Below are positions 40,701-55,700 of a DNA stretch of 64,000 nucleotides, in pieces; position 1 is the first letter of the stretch, and each line of letters opens with the position of its first letter. The notes beneath the pieces are model-generated. The model was not told the DNA's origin. It did not search any database and worked only from the letters and a program-made list of their open reading frames with translations. The position numbers were made by a program, and so were the translations under genes. This DNA comes from Progne subis subis (Eukaryota; Chordata; Aves; Passeriformes; Hirundinidae), in NCBI GenBank assembly GCA_022316685.1, contig JAKJHU010000046.1, positions 4,067,001 to 4,131,000 of the forward strand. The letters run 5' to 3'.

Positions 40701-43700
40701 AGAACAGAACAAAGACCCTTTGTTATTGTTCCATAAGGTTTTGCAAAATCCCCTTTGTCTAAAACTGAATTAACAGCATTGCTAGAGCCCTAATAATTTA
40801 AACACACAAAGCTTGCAGAAACGGACTAGATTTCTTTCAGAGCAACTGGTAACATTAAAAAATACAGATATGCTTTGAGAACAGAAGCTCCTATTTACAA
40901 GCTTCTTTATTCAGCAAAATAAAAAAAGTAGCAAATATTGCAGCCGTTCACAGACCCTCTGAAAGGACACATTGGAGCTTAAGGCTTATCACATCCAGCT
41001 GTGTTTTAACAGAATCTCTTCAGGTTACCTTCCCCCCAAACAGAAGTGCTAATAACCAATAAAATTAAAAAACCACCTTAAAGAAAAACAACATTTTCCA
41101 AAAACCAGCAAGTTGTCTCCCTGTTTTTAAACCCCAGCACCTTTAGAAGAATGTCAGTGTGAATGAAGGAAACATGGTAAAAGAAAATAAGGCATCTTCA
41201 TAAGAACTGAACAAAGTATGACACTAGAAGAGATCATTCAGGTAGCACTCTAACGAGGAACCTCTCCAGCAGCCTTCCTTGACAAGGGGCTGCCCTGACA
41301 CACATTCATCTTGCAGGGCTCAACAGCATCCCTCTGCTGAAAAGACATTCTCCTACCTGAAGCCTCATTTTCCAGCATGAATGCACGTGAGCATCCTCAG
41401 TGCAGCTTTTCCTGGTTGCATGACTCCTGTTCTTCAGACTAAAGAGGCAGAGGGGTGTAAGCAGAGCTGCAGTCTGCCCTACATTTGGCTGCAGATGAAT
41501 AGAAAGAGTTGGTGCAGTACTTGCCCAGGCTTGTTTAAGTCGCCTAAATATAAATACTAGTGTAGCTTAAACCAGACTAACTACTTCCTGCAGCTGATTA
41601 CAGTGAAAAGAGCTTGTGATGAATAATGCATGAGAGCAATGAACATGCCCTATTCCTTGCAGCAGCTGATGTCCACCTCTCTCTGCTTCCCCAAAGCAAT
41701 CCTTAGCAATTTTTGTGCTATGAAGCATAACAATTCTCCAAATATCCAAAGAGCAAGGAGTATGACTCTTGCAGATCCATTTTCTTTCCTCATTAGTCAA
41801 ATAGAGTTAGTGATTTTCTTTTTTTTTAATAAAAAATGTACACAGCTACAAGTCAAAGAAGGCATGATCAGCACAGAACCTTGTCTCTGGGACAACACTT
41901 GTAAATTCAGTTGCTTAGTAATTAATTTTTCTTTAGGGTTGTGATGCAAGAGAAGCTGTGTAAAGATAAACACAGAAGACAGCAAAAGAATGTGACAGAC
42001 CAGAAAATAATACTGTTCAAAGAAGGTGGGGGAAAAAAAAAAAAATCCTTACTACAGCTGGTGAATTCAGTTGACTGTTTACAGTAAAAAATATTGTTCA
42101 GGAGAACTTAGTGGGTGGATTAACATGGTAGATAAGTTCACATGCTTATTCTCTTAAGCAATATATTTTATTGTGTCAGTAAAATTTTCCAAGCCAACTA
42201 CAAAAATAATTTTCAGGTATTCTTCCAAAGAGCAAACAAACAGAAGAGTAATTTGCAGGTATTTTATTTGCAAACGCAATTACTGCAATAGGCAAATATT
42301 ACTTGTAGATTTGGGTCTATTTCTCAGAATTATTTTGTTTTGATTTCATTGTTAGATACACATCAAGTTATTTGGCATTTCTGTATCAGTTAGCCACTGC
42401 AATCCATGTGACACTGCTGTCCAAACACAACTGACAAGGCTCTCAAAAGCCATTAGCTTCCTGTAAAGGAAATGTGGCTTGTCAGTCCCCAAGCAACAAG
42501 AGCTAGAGCCAGAAGAAGTGGCTTCAAATTGCACCAGAGGAGGTTTAGATCGGCTATTTGGAAAAGTTTCTTCACCGGAAAGGTTGCTCAGTGCTGGAAC
42601 AGGCTGCCCAGGGAAGTGATTGAGTCATCATTCCTGGAGGTATTTGAAAGATGTAGATGTAGTGCTTAGGGCTGTGTTTTAGCGATGGACTTGGAAGTGC
42701 TAGGTTAATCACTAGACACAATGATACTGAAGTCTTTTCCAGACTAAATGATTCTATGATTTACAGTGAGAGAGTTCATGCAGCTTTCTAAATTCTGAAC
42801 CATGCCTCTTCAGTTTGGGCATAACTTAATTCCCTTAGACAGCTCTGAAATCACATGTCTCAGGTCACATCAAAACTAAACAGACAATTCCTGCTTTCTA
42901 CCTCCAATTCACACAAAAGATGAGAGAGAAAAGGTGAAGATATCAGAGACCAGAAACAGAAAGGGATATTCAAAATTAGTGTCATCTGAAGCTCATCTGT
43001 GACTGCTTGTTACTTCAGAAGGACGCCTCTTTCGCCTCTGCTAAAGGCGGTCCTCCTGCATGGATCAAAGTTTACAAACTTACCAAACTGCTATCTCTCT
43101 AGATGACATTATCCAGACAGTTACATTCATTGTTGTGCTTTCACTGTGATACCCTGTGACCTCAGGAATGTGATACACTCACCACAAGGCACAGGAGAAT
43201 GCCTTTTCCTCAACCACACTTTCTTTACAGACCAACTCCATCATTTTACCCTCATTAGTTCATTCCACATCCACTTTTAAACTGAAGTTTTCAGAGGACT
43301 GCACCCTATTCAAAAGGCAGTTTTACTACAAAGTTACATGGTATAAATGTGGTGGCAAAGATCACTGCGAACATATTTCGTTTCTCATATTCTCCTTCTT
43401 ACTCAAGGTCAAGGACAACACCCTGAACTAGGACAGACCTTCTGTCTCATCCAACACAGCTGGTCCCAAATCCTGTGCACTCAGTAATTCAGTGTTTCTC
43501 CCGCCCCCACCACAGAATACTCCTTTTAAAAAACAAAAACTCCAATCCAAAATCATATCCACACAAGCACCATCAGCTTTACAACAAAGAAATATAGAAA
43601 TATTTCACTTACCAATATCCTACAGATAAACAAACCTCAAGGAGGCAAAGTATCTTAACATTTAAAAATTCAGGCCTTAATGTCTTCATTCAGGCTCCTC

Positions 43701-46700
43701 CACTATGATTTTAAAGTGGGAACCAAGAGGCTTCCAGAGAATTAGCAGGTTTTCCTACAGTGAGAAAGCAGGGGCTCTACATAAATCCAGCCTAGTACCC
43801 CAGGTAAGGAATCAGGCTGCACATGACAGATGCAGTACTACTTTACAGAGAGAGAGCTGCTGTCTCGGCAAAGGAAGCCAAAAGGGATACTACACCTTGT
43901 CAGCAAACAAAACTTCTGCCTTAGCTGAACTTGAGCTCCTGTGGATTCACTACCCAGATGTTTTCTTTCATATCTGGAAGATAGTGTTGAATTCTGAGAA
44001 TTTTCTTTCCAAAGGCTCTACCTCTGAGGCTAATGGACATGAATTGCTGGAGGGGAGGGGGGAAAACATGCCATAAACACACATTTCTAAGGCTTCTATA
44101 AAGGGAAGCATGTTATCTAAGCTCAGTTAAAAATGTCACATAATCCTTTGGATATTTACCCTATTCCTCTTAGTGTCTTCAGGAAGTTGGATCAAAGGTT
44201 ATGAAGGCTGGTTTCTAAATTCAAAAGGTGTATTACTACCATTACAAAGAATATGCAAACACAACAAGCTGGAAGAGAAATATGGTGTAATTACATTCTG
44301 CACCAGTGTTACACCAGTGAACTCCCAGCAGAAGTGTGTGTACACGTGGCCCACAGTAGAGCCCCCATGACACCAAGTGTTATGTGTAAGTTATGTGTAA
44401 GTGTAAATTTATGTGTAAACATAAATATGTAAGTTTCTGGGAGAAGCAAACCAGAACATAAACAGATGAGCATGACAATAATTAAACACATTTTTTTATT
44501 TCAGACCATTTCTCAGACCATTCTCTCCACTGCATATTAAACTTAAAATACAATGAGAGAATTAAAGCTTATCTGCCTTCTAAAAAGGGTGCTTCACAGG
44601 GATTTAATTAAAAAAAAAAAAAAAAAAAAAGTGTTTTCCTAATTTTTTAAAGAATAATGAGCTCAACTGAATCCATCCATTCATTTGAAATAATGGGATT
44701 TGCACTAAAAAACTGCTCACCCATTTATAGACACCCACTACTATACAAAACCTCCAATGTCTATGTATCAGAGCTTCAGGAAAAAAAACACATTGGAAAC
44801 AAGAATATTGAAAGTGTAAAGCCATGTGGCAAACAACTGTGAAGTGACTTGAGTTCACGGATTGTTTAAAGGAACACGTGACATTTGACTATCAAGAGTT
44901 AACATCCTCATGAATCTTGCATCCCAAAATTAAGCAAGTTGCTGCTTCTTTTTTTTTTTTCCTCAAATAATGAATATTTTCAAATACTGCAATCTAACCA
45001 ATATGTGAAGTATTATGTTTGTGAAGTTAAAAAGAGCAGTTTAAAGGCATTCAGCCGAACAGCTTTACATTTCATTTAAATATGAACATTTTGTAGCATT
45101 CTCCTGCATGCCTGAACAATCACGTTGCCAGTGTGAAAGGAAGAGATGCAGGAAAGGCTCCACCACAGCAAGAACAGTGCTGAGCAAAATCATCTTTCAT
45201 GTGCACTTATTAGGTGAAACTTGAAATAACGTGTGTGGAGTAAACTCACAGACATATCACTTCATTACATGCTTATGCTAGGAGCCAAGTTGAATCACTT
45301 TGGTTAAGCATTTAGCGACTGGCTGGCCAGTTAATTTTACAGTCAAATTTTGTACAGTCTATTTAGTTTCTCCCATTTTTAAATAACTGCAACCTCCTGG
45401 GGAAATTCTCTACTAGACCATCTGCTCTTTTCCAATAAATCCTACTTTCAGATCTTACACAAATTTCTGAGCTGCCAATCAGAACTTCTTTGATGTCTGG
45501 GTGAACAAAACCCCAACTATTCTGAATTAAAACGTGCAGTACAAAGGGATTAGTTATCCCCTGATCAGTAAAACAATGACAGCAAAGCGGGTCATTTCTC
45601 TGCAGCACACCTCAAGCAGCAGATACACACTCAGTGGATAAGCACTTACGGTCCTTCCCTGGCCACAGGACAGTCACATCCCAGGGGCAATTCACCTCAC
45701 ATTTTCAGCTGGTTATTCTCTCTGGAGTTTCTGCATGTCCAAGCACCTTGTTTGCTGTCATCTCAGCTGGTACTGCCTGGGAACAGCTGATGGACGTTTG
45801 CCAGGTCTAAGCTCAAAGGAGGGCTGAAGGACGGGAGAACCAACTTGAATGGCAAAAAGTGTAATGGGGAAAGATGGCATAAGGAGATGTTAAATACCAG
45901 GCAGTGTTTCCTGTCTGTGCATTCCCATAATTATGCTTGTGCAAGCACTGCTCTGCTGTTTTCTGGCTTGTGAAACAACTGCAAGCTGTGCAGGTCCACT
46001 GATAACCCAGATTTTTCCAAGCAAACAAGGCTGAAGGGTGTTCCAGCGATCAGGAACACTCCAAACAAGCTAATGGACTTTGATCCCGCAGATGCTTCTC
46101 CAAGTGCACGTGAATTTAACAGTAGAAAAAAAGTAGTGAAGATTTTATAGTAGTTTTTAATTAAATTATTGTCAGTCTCCAAACTGTACCAAGTGTTAAA
46201 TTTCACAGCCACTCTTCTAACCCATGCTTCTATGGAAAAGGCAGAAAGCAGTAGCTGTTGGTAGGAGCTGATGTTTGCTGATGCCTGTGTCTAACTCATA
46301 TACTGCCACGGTCAATTCACAATGCTGCAAGGCAATTAAGAGCTGCTTACCCAAGTACTGTGGGTGTTACTATTGCAATTATTAAACAAGAGTGGGGTAT
46401 AACAGTAGGACCTGAAGAATTTTTCAAAAAAGCATTAAAAGCCTGACTACGGAAAAAAAAAAAATAAAACAAAACCCACCAACAACCCAAATCCACAAAA
46501 ACCAATTCAAACTATCAAAAACTGGATGGTTGAACATGAAATGAAATGGCCAAACAAGGTAAGTGACATATAGAGCTCGGTAATGCTTTTCTTCCCCCTC
46601 ACATCTACATTTTTAGCTCTTTGTTTTGCTTTTTGGCCTCATAAAATAGAACTGAGTTAAGACCAGTGGACTGCACACAAGTTCTCCCCAGGAAAAACTG

Positions 46701-49700
46701 CACAGGCAGGAACTAGTTAAATCACTTTCATAAACATTTGAGAAGTCTAAGAGGAAAAAGTAAAAACCACAACTTTGCTATAAAGAGGAACTGTATGAGC
46801 TTCCTCAAAAGTTTCTCCAAAAAAAACCCCCTCAAAACAACAGCAGGGGAAAAAAAATAACCGCCCAAGAAAGCCTCACCTCCAAAAAACAACCCATCAG
46901 ATTCAAAAATCACAACAGCTAAAACCTACCCAAACATGCAAGAATTCATCAGAAGGAATACAAACAGGCATAAGGTCAAGGCTCTGTGTTAAACACCCCC
47001 GAAAATTCTGGTTATGAACCAGAACATCAGACTTAAGTTATTTCTATCCTCATGATTGCACTGAAAACCAGCAGGGCTATAAAAATGGGTTGATCTCATC
47101 TGCCTTCCTTCACTCTGCAGTCCAGAGACCTGGGTGTGCCTCAGGTTTACTACAGGTAGGCAGAGAGAAGTCCATGTTAAAAAAGGACTTTAACAAAGTA
47201 CTTGTGTTCCGGTTGGGTACCCCTCCATCATTCTTGGGACAGATGGCATGGGAGCACCAGAGCCTGCCACTGAGTTCCTGGTGGGATATGTGTGAGCAGT
47301 GAGACCACAGAGAAGGTTTTCTTGAAGAGGATAAATCATGAGAGTATATTTCAGAGGGCACAAGAGGAAACATACCTGGGTTTTAATGGATGAGGTGCTG
47401 AGGGATGGCCCTTTTAAAGTAGTTCCTTTAAATAAGCAGCTGTAGCACCAGAGGTAGAGAGAGGTCAAAGAGAAGCTTTTAAGGAATAGGGGGCTACTGG
47501 GCTATAATAGTTATTTATTTTTTAGATGTTTACAGGTGGGCTTGTATTACAAAGGTATGACTGAAAGTAACCAAGCCGCTAAATATTTAGCCACAGATAT
47601 GAGAACTCTTAAAGCAAATATTTGGATCTGGAGATCTTTCACAATCTATACATGTTCCTGATTGCTCCTGGGGTCAGCATGAGGATTCTTGGCAGTTTGG
47701 AAGCAGAGCAGGGCTAGACAGAGGCTAAAACTGGGAATGCTTTCAGGAGATAAGCAGCTGCCACCAGTCATGCTCAGCATGGAAATATATCTACATTCTA
47801 CTCAACATCTCTGCTGTAGCTATGTTCAAGAAGAAACAAAGGTTTGTAAATGATAAGGGGAAATACCCTAGGGTTAAGCAGTCTGGTGTGAACATGATAC
47901 AGCTGGAACTGAAGCTCCAAGGGGACAACACAGGCCAGACATATAGGTTGTCTCTCCTCACCCGCATTCATGGGAATGGCCCAGTTTCCCATGGAAACTG
48001 CAAGCTCCTATACACTTCAGTCAGTTCATTCTAGTAACCATTAGAATGCATCTTTCAGAATGGCATTAGTTGTTCAGGCTCCAAAACACACAGAACAAAC
48101 ACTGTAAATTAAACTCTCACACCTGGACACATTACCCACTCTTGAAATTCCCCCCACTAACTCTTGCAAAAGAAACATCCCTTAAAGCAGCTGTGCTCAG
48201 GATGTGATTGGGAGGAAGTGCTGCCTTGCTGCTCACCTCATCTGCTGGGTGGGGCTTTTTTGCCAGTCTGTTGTCTCCTATTAACATATTCCTAAAGATC
48301 TGTTTTAGCTCAGTAGAACTCCCACCTTTACTATGTCTGATATAGTGGAGTGTTTCCTTCTATTTCTCTTCTCAAATGTTTCCATCTAAAAATGGAACAA
48401 ATGATACTGACATAAAACAAGTTCAGTGGTGAAGATCTGACTGATGATAGATTTGACGCTGGCCTTACCAAATGAAGACATCACTGCTGTTTCCACAAGA
48501 CGGGTGCTAAGCCAGGCATCAGTCAATGTTTTCAATAATAATAATAATTAAATTAATTTAAAAAATAACATAGGCAACTCTCTGCCAGTTATATTTACAA
48601 GTGACACAAAGCTTAGCAGGCTATTGAGGCTTACAGACACTTCACCGATACAGAGCATGTGAAACTGATTTGGGGAAAAAAACCCACAGTACTAAAACTG
48701 CCTTTTATTTTTACCAAAATGACACAGGCTGTGATTGCAAATTACATGGGTTTCAGCTTATAAAGCAGAAGTACAGCGGAGGATTACATGTAGAAATCTG
48801 TAGAGCAGTGACAAGTGGAAATGAGAACCTGAACGAGGTTGGAGGACAGGATCAATGCCATTCACCCTTGCATTACAGCAAGCAGAGTTTTCAGTTCTCT
48901 CTCTGAACTGCCAACGTAGCATTGGAGAACCGAGGGAGAACAAAAACTGGAAAGCCATTGAAACCCTACCAGCAAGAGCAGCACAGCTTGCCTTGGAATT
49001 AAGACACTGGGTTTTCCAGTCTCCCAACCTTTACTTTCAAACAGGACAAGAGAGGCCCCAAAAGGAAATCTTTCCATCCCTCATTCCCCCTGCCCTATTT
49101 ACAATGCTGAAGGAAACGCATTATTGGGTGAGATTCCAGAATTCTACCTGTAAGTTTTTAGATAAAGTGAATGACCTCATTTGTTTTCAACACACAGATC
49201 CAAACACCATTTAAGAGTCTGTTTCAATTAGTCAAGAAAGAGTCTATAGCAACTAGTGAGTGAAGCCATGGTTTCTGTGCACTGTGATGCTGCTGACATG
49301 GAAACAAACTATGACAGAAGCTTTACTCTTCATCTTCAAATCAGGGCTAGTAGCTAAAATGCCACTTCCAAATACCATGAGTTACAGGTTCAATGTACAG
49401 GGGCAGCTACATGCAATGTAACACAGGTAATTCCAAGTTAGATGTGGCCACCCCTGATGGCCTTTAGCATCACAAACATCAAAGGAATCATTCAATTGAT
49501 AGGAAAGGGTTTTGAGGGTGGGAGGTGCTATTTTTATGCTGAATCCAGCTAAGAATTAGGACGATCAGCCCTTTATTACCAGTGTCTAAAATTTTTATAT
49601 ATATTTTTATATATACACACACATACAAGTATGTATGTTCTGATTTACATATTAAAAACATAAAAAATAGGTGTTTTTTTAAAACTTTAATCTGTACTCC

Positions 49701-52700
49701 ACCATGCCTGTTCCCCTTCTGCATGAACTTCACCATTGTATAGTGATACCGATTTATTTTTTTCGCTTGCTGATTTGTAGCAATTACAAGCCAAATAGTC
49801 AAGTTGTTCTTATTAATCACAGAAGAGAACCAGCTCAGTCCTATTCCCAGCTGTAATAGTATATTTTCATAGATTAAGCACAAATTAGCACTAGCAGTAC
49901 CCAGTGGTCCTAATTTGCTAATGTTCCCATGAAGTACCCTAGTGCTTCCCTTGTCACTATTTAACTTAATAGCTATGGTTTAAATTTACAGGTGTGCAGT
50001 AGCTGTGTTTTACTTTTCCTAAACATCCCAACCGTGGAGTAGGAAAACAGAATCCCCTCTGTTTAGGGGTCAGTACCACAAATCTGCCTGTGGATGTTCC
50101 AGTAACTCCAGTGTCTCAGCCAAAGAGGACGTCACATTCCAGCATTTCACGCGGAACACAGTTGCTTAACTGTTGTTAAGTTAACCAGCTCAGAGAAATT
50201 AAGATGCAAAAATTAGCAAATGTTTCACTTCATTGCATGCAAGGCTACCTTGCAATCTTTACCTAAACGACGTGCTTTCAGCCATCTGAGTAACAGTAAA
50301 CATACCTAAGAATACTGGAGGGAAACCAAGCCCCACAACACTTGTATTCTCTGCGATCAATCAAAACCACACGTTTCAATCTGAACAACCTCCTCCTGCA
50401 TCTACTGTTTGGGAATATTACTAGAAACAGGCAGGCAGAAGATTGCCCAGAGAAATTTTACAACTGGCACGGGGTTTGTTCATCTAGTCACAGCTGGCTA
50501 AAACACTTATGATTTTGCCATTTTCTATTCAGGAGAAGCTATCAATGTGTTACAAGACTGCTCCTTCACCACTTCACAGGAAAAATAAGTCAATTGATAG
50601 GTGACATTCAAAACCACCAAGATCAGCCTCTTTTAAACTTTTAAAAGATCTGTTTTAGGCTCCCCTCTAAATTCTAGGAAAAGGATAATCTCATACTTCT
50701 TTTAAGAAGCTGATGCCAATCCATAATTATCACATTAGGTATTACATACAATACACTTAACTAATAAACACAACTATACACTAGAGAGTGAATTTGACTT
50801 TAAGAGTTAGGAAAAAAAAAACCTGAGTGACTTTTTAGATAAAGATAGCCATAAATCTATGTCTGTGAGACCTACACCAATGATTTTCCAAGGTGTAAGT
50901 ACCAAAGAGTAGGAAATGCAATTATCCTTCAAGGCACTGAGGCACACTGGAAATCTGTGACTCCAAATCCGGATTTGATATAGACCTCAGCAGGTGATAC
51001 AAAAAATTTAGATGTACACCCCATTTCATTACTTTAAGGTCTCTGAAAAATCTAACCATAAGATGCAAGCTTATTACTAAAAATGTTCCGATGTAAAAAA
51101 TATACCAAAAATTGCTTCCACACTCACAGAATCTGAGTATATGAATATCTGTGCTAAACACACCCAGTTCCAGTTACCCTGATGGATGTACAACGTGTGT
51201 GCAAAGCAGCTGGTGACACAGCCTCAGATTCCTGCCTCCAGGAACACCAGAAATGCTGCACCCTTTAAGAACATGGTGAAAACATGGAGTGCTCACTTAG
51301 CACAGGGGTTAAGTAAAATGCTGCAGACTCAAGGACAAACTTGGCACTAACAGCTACCTGCAGTCCAGGTGCAAGGAATTAGATGCAGTCTACATTGAAG
51401 CAAATGAAAACATTATAACAGGCCATTTTTGCTCATTTTCATCAACATCAAAGTAGTGTTTACTTACAGGAAGAGAGAACTAGGCTACAAATGAAAAACC
51501 TTGACAAACAGGTGATTCCGCTCCTTCCTTTGTTTTTGAAATTTAATTCTTGACTACTAAAAAATGAAATTCTGAATTACAACCACTGACCTCACAGAAT
51601 AGACATATGGGCTTGCTCAGTAATAAAAGTATGCTTTGACTTGTGGCTGTCATGCAAAAAATCTGCATAAGAAATTTCCTAAAACGAGAGCTATGTCATC
51701 TGCCAGAGAGAAACATGTTTAGAAGCAGATGAGAGACCATCACTTCTGGTACCAAGAGAAGCTAAGTGAATCCCAAAGGTGGATTTTGTTTCCAGGTGTG
51801 AAGACTATTGACTCAGAAGGCTGTATTCCTAAGAGCATAGATTTCAGAAAAGCAGGGAGGAGCAATTTCTGAAGAAAAACTTTCCCTGCCCCTGTCAAGA
51901 ATTATTCATACATGGCATAAGGACCAAGTAGAATTAGCTAAGTTCAAGGTGCAAAGCTAAGCATATATATAATTTTGCTGAAGTTTTAACTGTAAACCAT
52001 TGGGGTGCAGTGTTTAAGGGGAATCAGCAGCCTAAAACTAGATACAGTTTTAAAACTCCCTGAGATTCAAGCACATTAAGGGTACTACACCATGCCTCCC
52101 TGGCAGAATTGTTAGTCTTCATTCTTCTTTCAAAACAACCCAAAACAAAACACCCTGTAAACAACCCAAAACCCAGCCTACTTTATTTCACCAGACAAAG
52201 AAACACATCTGTCTGAAAGATCAAATCAACAAAGTAATTAATTATGCACCAATACATGAGGCAAAACATCCTACAAGAGGAAAAAAATATCTGTACTTCT
52301 ACGGTGTCTCATTTACAGAAATTACATTTAACAAACTTTAAAAATCAGTTTGCAGGACTCTGCCAGCCTCACTTGAAAGACACAGTATAGCCAATGGATG
52401 ATGAAAATCACTGCGCACTACAAGCAAATCTTGACTAATATCTTTGTGAAGCTGTGGTGATTTCAGCAACACAGGTATTTATATGCACATATACATCACT
52501 GTGGGTTCATGACTGACACACACGTCTCATCAGAAGGCAAACAAACAAGCATGCTTCTGCCAGGGAATAAAAAAAAATATAAACTCCAGAGTCACGAGCT
52601 CACATCCAGGGCTCCCTTTATGGAAAATTGTTGGACATTAACATACACCAGAAACATTAACAGACCTGCAAAACACCACCAAAGCATACATGACTATCAT

Positions 52701-55700
52701 GTAATTAAACAGCATCAGCACTTCTTTCAGAATACAGTATTTTTTGAAGAATGACTCTCAGCTTATTTAAGTGAGCTGCTAATAAAAGCCAGACGGAGAT
52801 TCTGTTAATAACAGAGAGGTGGTTTAAAATTCAGGTTAATGCAGCAGCTAGAGATCGTAATCATTAACTCTAAGTTTCTGGTCTCAGACATCAAAGTAAG
52901 GAGTTCACATGCAATAAGTAAAGTCAAAACAGAGACTGTAAACAAATGAGTGATTACAAACAAACTGCAAAATCTGAAACTGCCAAAGCTTCTTCTCTGA
53001 AGAATCACTACCTAGAATTCTGCTGCTGTATCAACTGCTGTTAGCTTTTGTAATGTTTACTGAATTTTTAAAAGAAAGAGTTTTCTCCCTTTTCCCTCAA
53101 AACCCTTTCAGAAACCACTTCCCACACTTTGCCTTTTGTAATTCATCCCCACTCAGCAGCCATCTGCTCCTTTCCTCACACACACATGCTGTACACACTC
53201 CAAAACAAACACAATGCAGAATCAAACAGCGTGCTCTGACTTTTTTGTTAGGGTTGCCCAAGCAGGAGCTGCTCCCTCCCATACCATCCCCTCCCTCCCA
53301 CTTCCTGCCTCCTCTCTTCCCACTTCATTGGGGTTTCCTGGGAAGCAACATGTGCTAGCTTCCAAGAGTAGGGCTCGAGAGGACCAGCTTCTCATCCTGC
53401 ATGCAAGCACAGTAAGAGCAGACGAAATTCAGGAAAGTCATATTTTGCATTCACCAAAACCAAGATCGAGCAATATTCACCAACAGGAGGAAGATCCCTC
53501 TGCTCTCCACATAGCCCATGCCCACCATGTTCTGCAGCAGGGCTTTGGGCCATCAGCACAAGTGTTTGCAGATTGGGCCTCTGGCAAAGCAGACATCTCA
53601 AAGGACCTCGTGACAAAGGCTTCCAGCTTCTCAGCTTTTATCCGTGCACCTGAAGTCCTCTACAAGGCTAGTCAGCAGTGCCAGCCCTCTTTCACAGATG
53701 GGAGTCAGGACGGCGCAAGAACCCAAAGGATTTGCCCAATACCATCTCACAGGGTGGTAAGACAAAAACAAATCCCAAATTACAGACCTGGCTACACTCT
53801 TGTGTGCCTCTTGACAGTTTTCCAGGTACCACACCAAAGGCAAGATAAGTCATACTCTTGCCAGGAACATGTGGGACAGTAGAAGAAAGCCCTTAAACAG
53901 GCAAGGGGCAGGGAGAGTGGAAAGTATAACTTTTTCTGAGAAATGCTTTATGATCCATTGACAAAACACACTAAGTGAAAACCAAGATTTGAATTGTCAG
54001 GAAAGGTCTTCACAATTCCCACCGACTCTGAGGCTATGCCTACACCAAGTACAGCAGGAGAAGTAAATTTTGTTTCTCACAGAAGAGATAAAGAATACTC
54101 AGACAAAAATCCTTCCATAGTTAGCCAGTTTCTATACAAAGCAAACTTCAAAAAGGAAAAATGCCAAGCCCCATGTTAATGTATGACACAGCTACACATA
54201 AACACACAAATCGCAGTACAAAAAAAATAAGGGGTAAAACTCTCAAAGGATTTACAGCCTGGCTGCTTAATGAATGATTTAATTTAATGGGCAAGCAAAA
54301 CCAAACACACACACACAGAGCCTTACAAAGCCTGAGTATTTGGACCAAATTCAGCCACTCAGAGAACTCATACACAGCTCAAAGTCCAAAAAGTGAATGG
54401 AAAAAGTCACAGAGTGCTTCTGTACCTTAAAACCAGCTCTCAAAGTGTCACTCTAGATTCAACAACAAAGCACACACCTTTACCTTAAGAATACTCATCT
54501 ATGACTACAAACTCTTGTAAATGCATCAACTGCTTTTTTTTCCCAAGTCCTGCTTTCCAGTAAGATGTGGCTTATTTGAATCAATATGCCATAGTGCCTT
54601 TCCTGTTAGAAGATGCAGATCATTATAAAGGCAGAACAACTTTATCAAGATGCATCACAATGTGCTTCTCTCACCATAGTTTCATCCAGACAAATTAGGC
54701 ACTCAGTATCTTCCAGATGACAGCTTTGAGAAGTACCTGATTGTCAGGGACAATCACAGCATCTCTGCTGAGCACACAGCAGCCAGTAAGACTACACAGC
54801 ACTTAGAAAACAAGTGAACAGAAGGCAGTTTCAGCTGATCAACTGGAATCAGCAAGTTTAAATCTGACTAGAACATTGATCTGCATCTGTGATAAATGCT
54901 GTGTGATCTTTGATGACAACTCAGTATTGATTCCGAGATTGAGGCTACTGAGAAGAGACAGTACTGTGCCCAAAAATGACTTGCGCCAATGTCTCATGAT
55001 CTCTCCTTCAATCACTGATCCCACCCATCTCTGATCTGCTTATGAGATCTGCAGAGATCACAGCACAGGAGGCCATGGTTTATGCACATCTTTAGAAGAG
55101 CAGTGAAAAGCTATTGCTGGGGGAGCTTCACTCACTGTAGTAACACTAACAACTTGTAGTAGACATCAGTCTGCTGTGAGGAAGGCAGAGAGCCCACAAA
55201 AAGACAATGCTATAAGAAAGCCAGAACAACACCTCAATCACATGCCAGCATCATTTCCTTGTTTCCCATCAAATCCTGAGAGCTGTTTGCTTTTGCATGC
55301 ATTAGGAAACACTGCTGCCAGCATACTGCCCACCAAACAGGGGAAGGGGGGCTGTAGCTTCTCACACACAGTAGAGTGACTCTCCCTTAAATCAGGTAAG
55401 CATGAAGCTATTCCTAGTGAAGGGTAAGTAAGAAGCTAATGATGGTTATTAATAGCCCTTAAAGCTATCAGTTCACCTGAGTTAAGTGCAAGAGTAATAA
55501 TCCCTTTATGACCTTCCTTATTTTACTGGGGAAATGGACAAAGTTTCATTAAATACTGCTGCCAACCTCAGATTTCAACTGTTTTAAATGTTGAAAATTA
55601 CATTAACCTGAATCTACCAGGCTCTGTTATGTATAGGTTATCACTAAGGACATAGACCATAAATGGCAGGCAAAAGTCTTTCCTCTTAACACTTCTTTAA

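Noticed and set aside
43705..44076. 123-codon plus-strand frame
   Set aside because: Not similar to any known family I recognise, antisense to the MARCHF8 intron, no repeat identity. Treated as chance.
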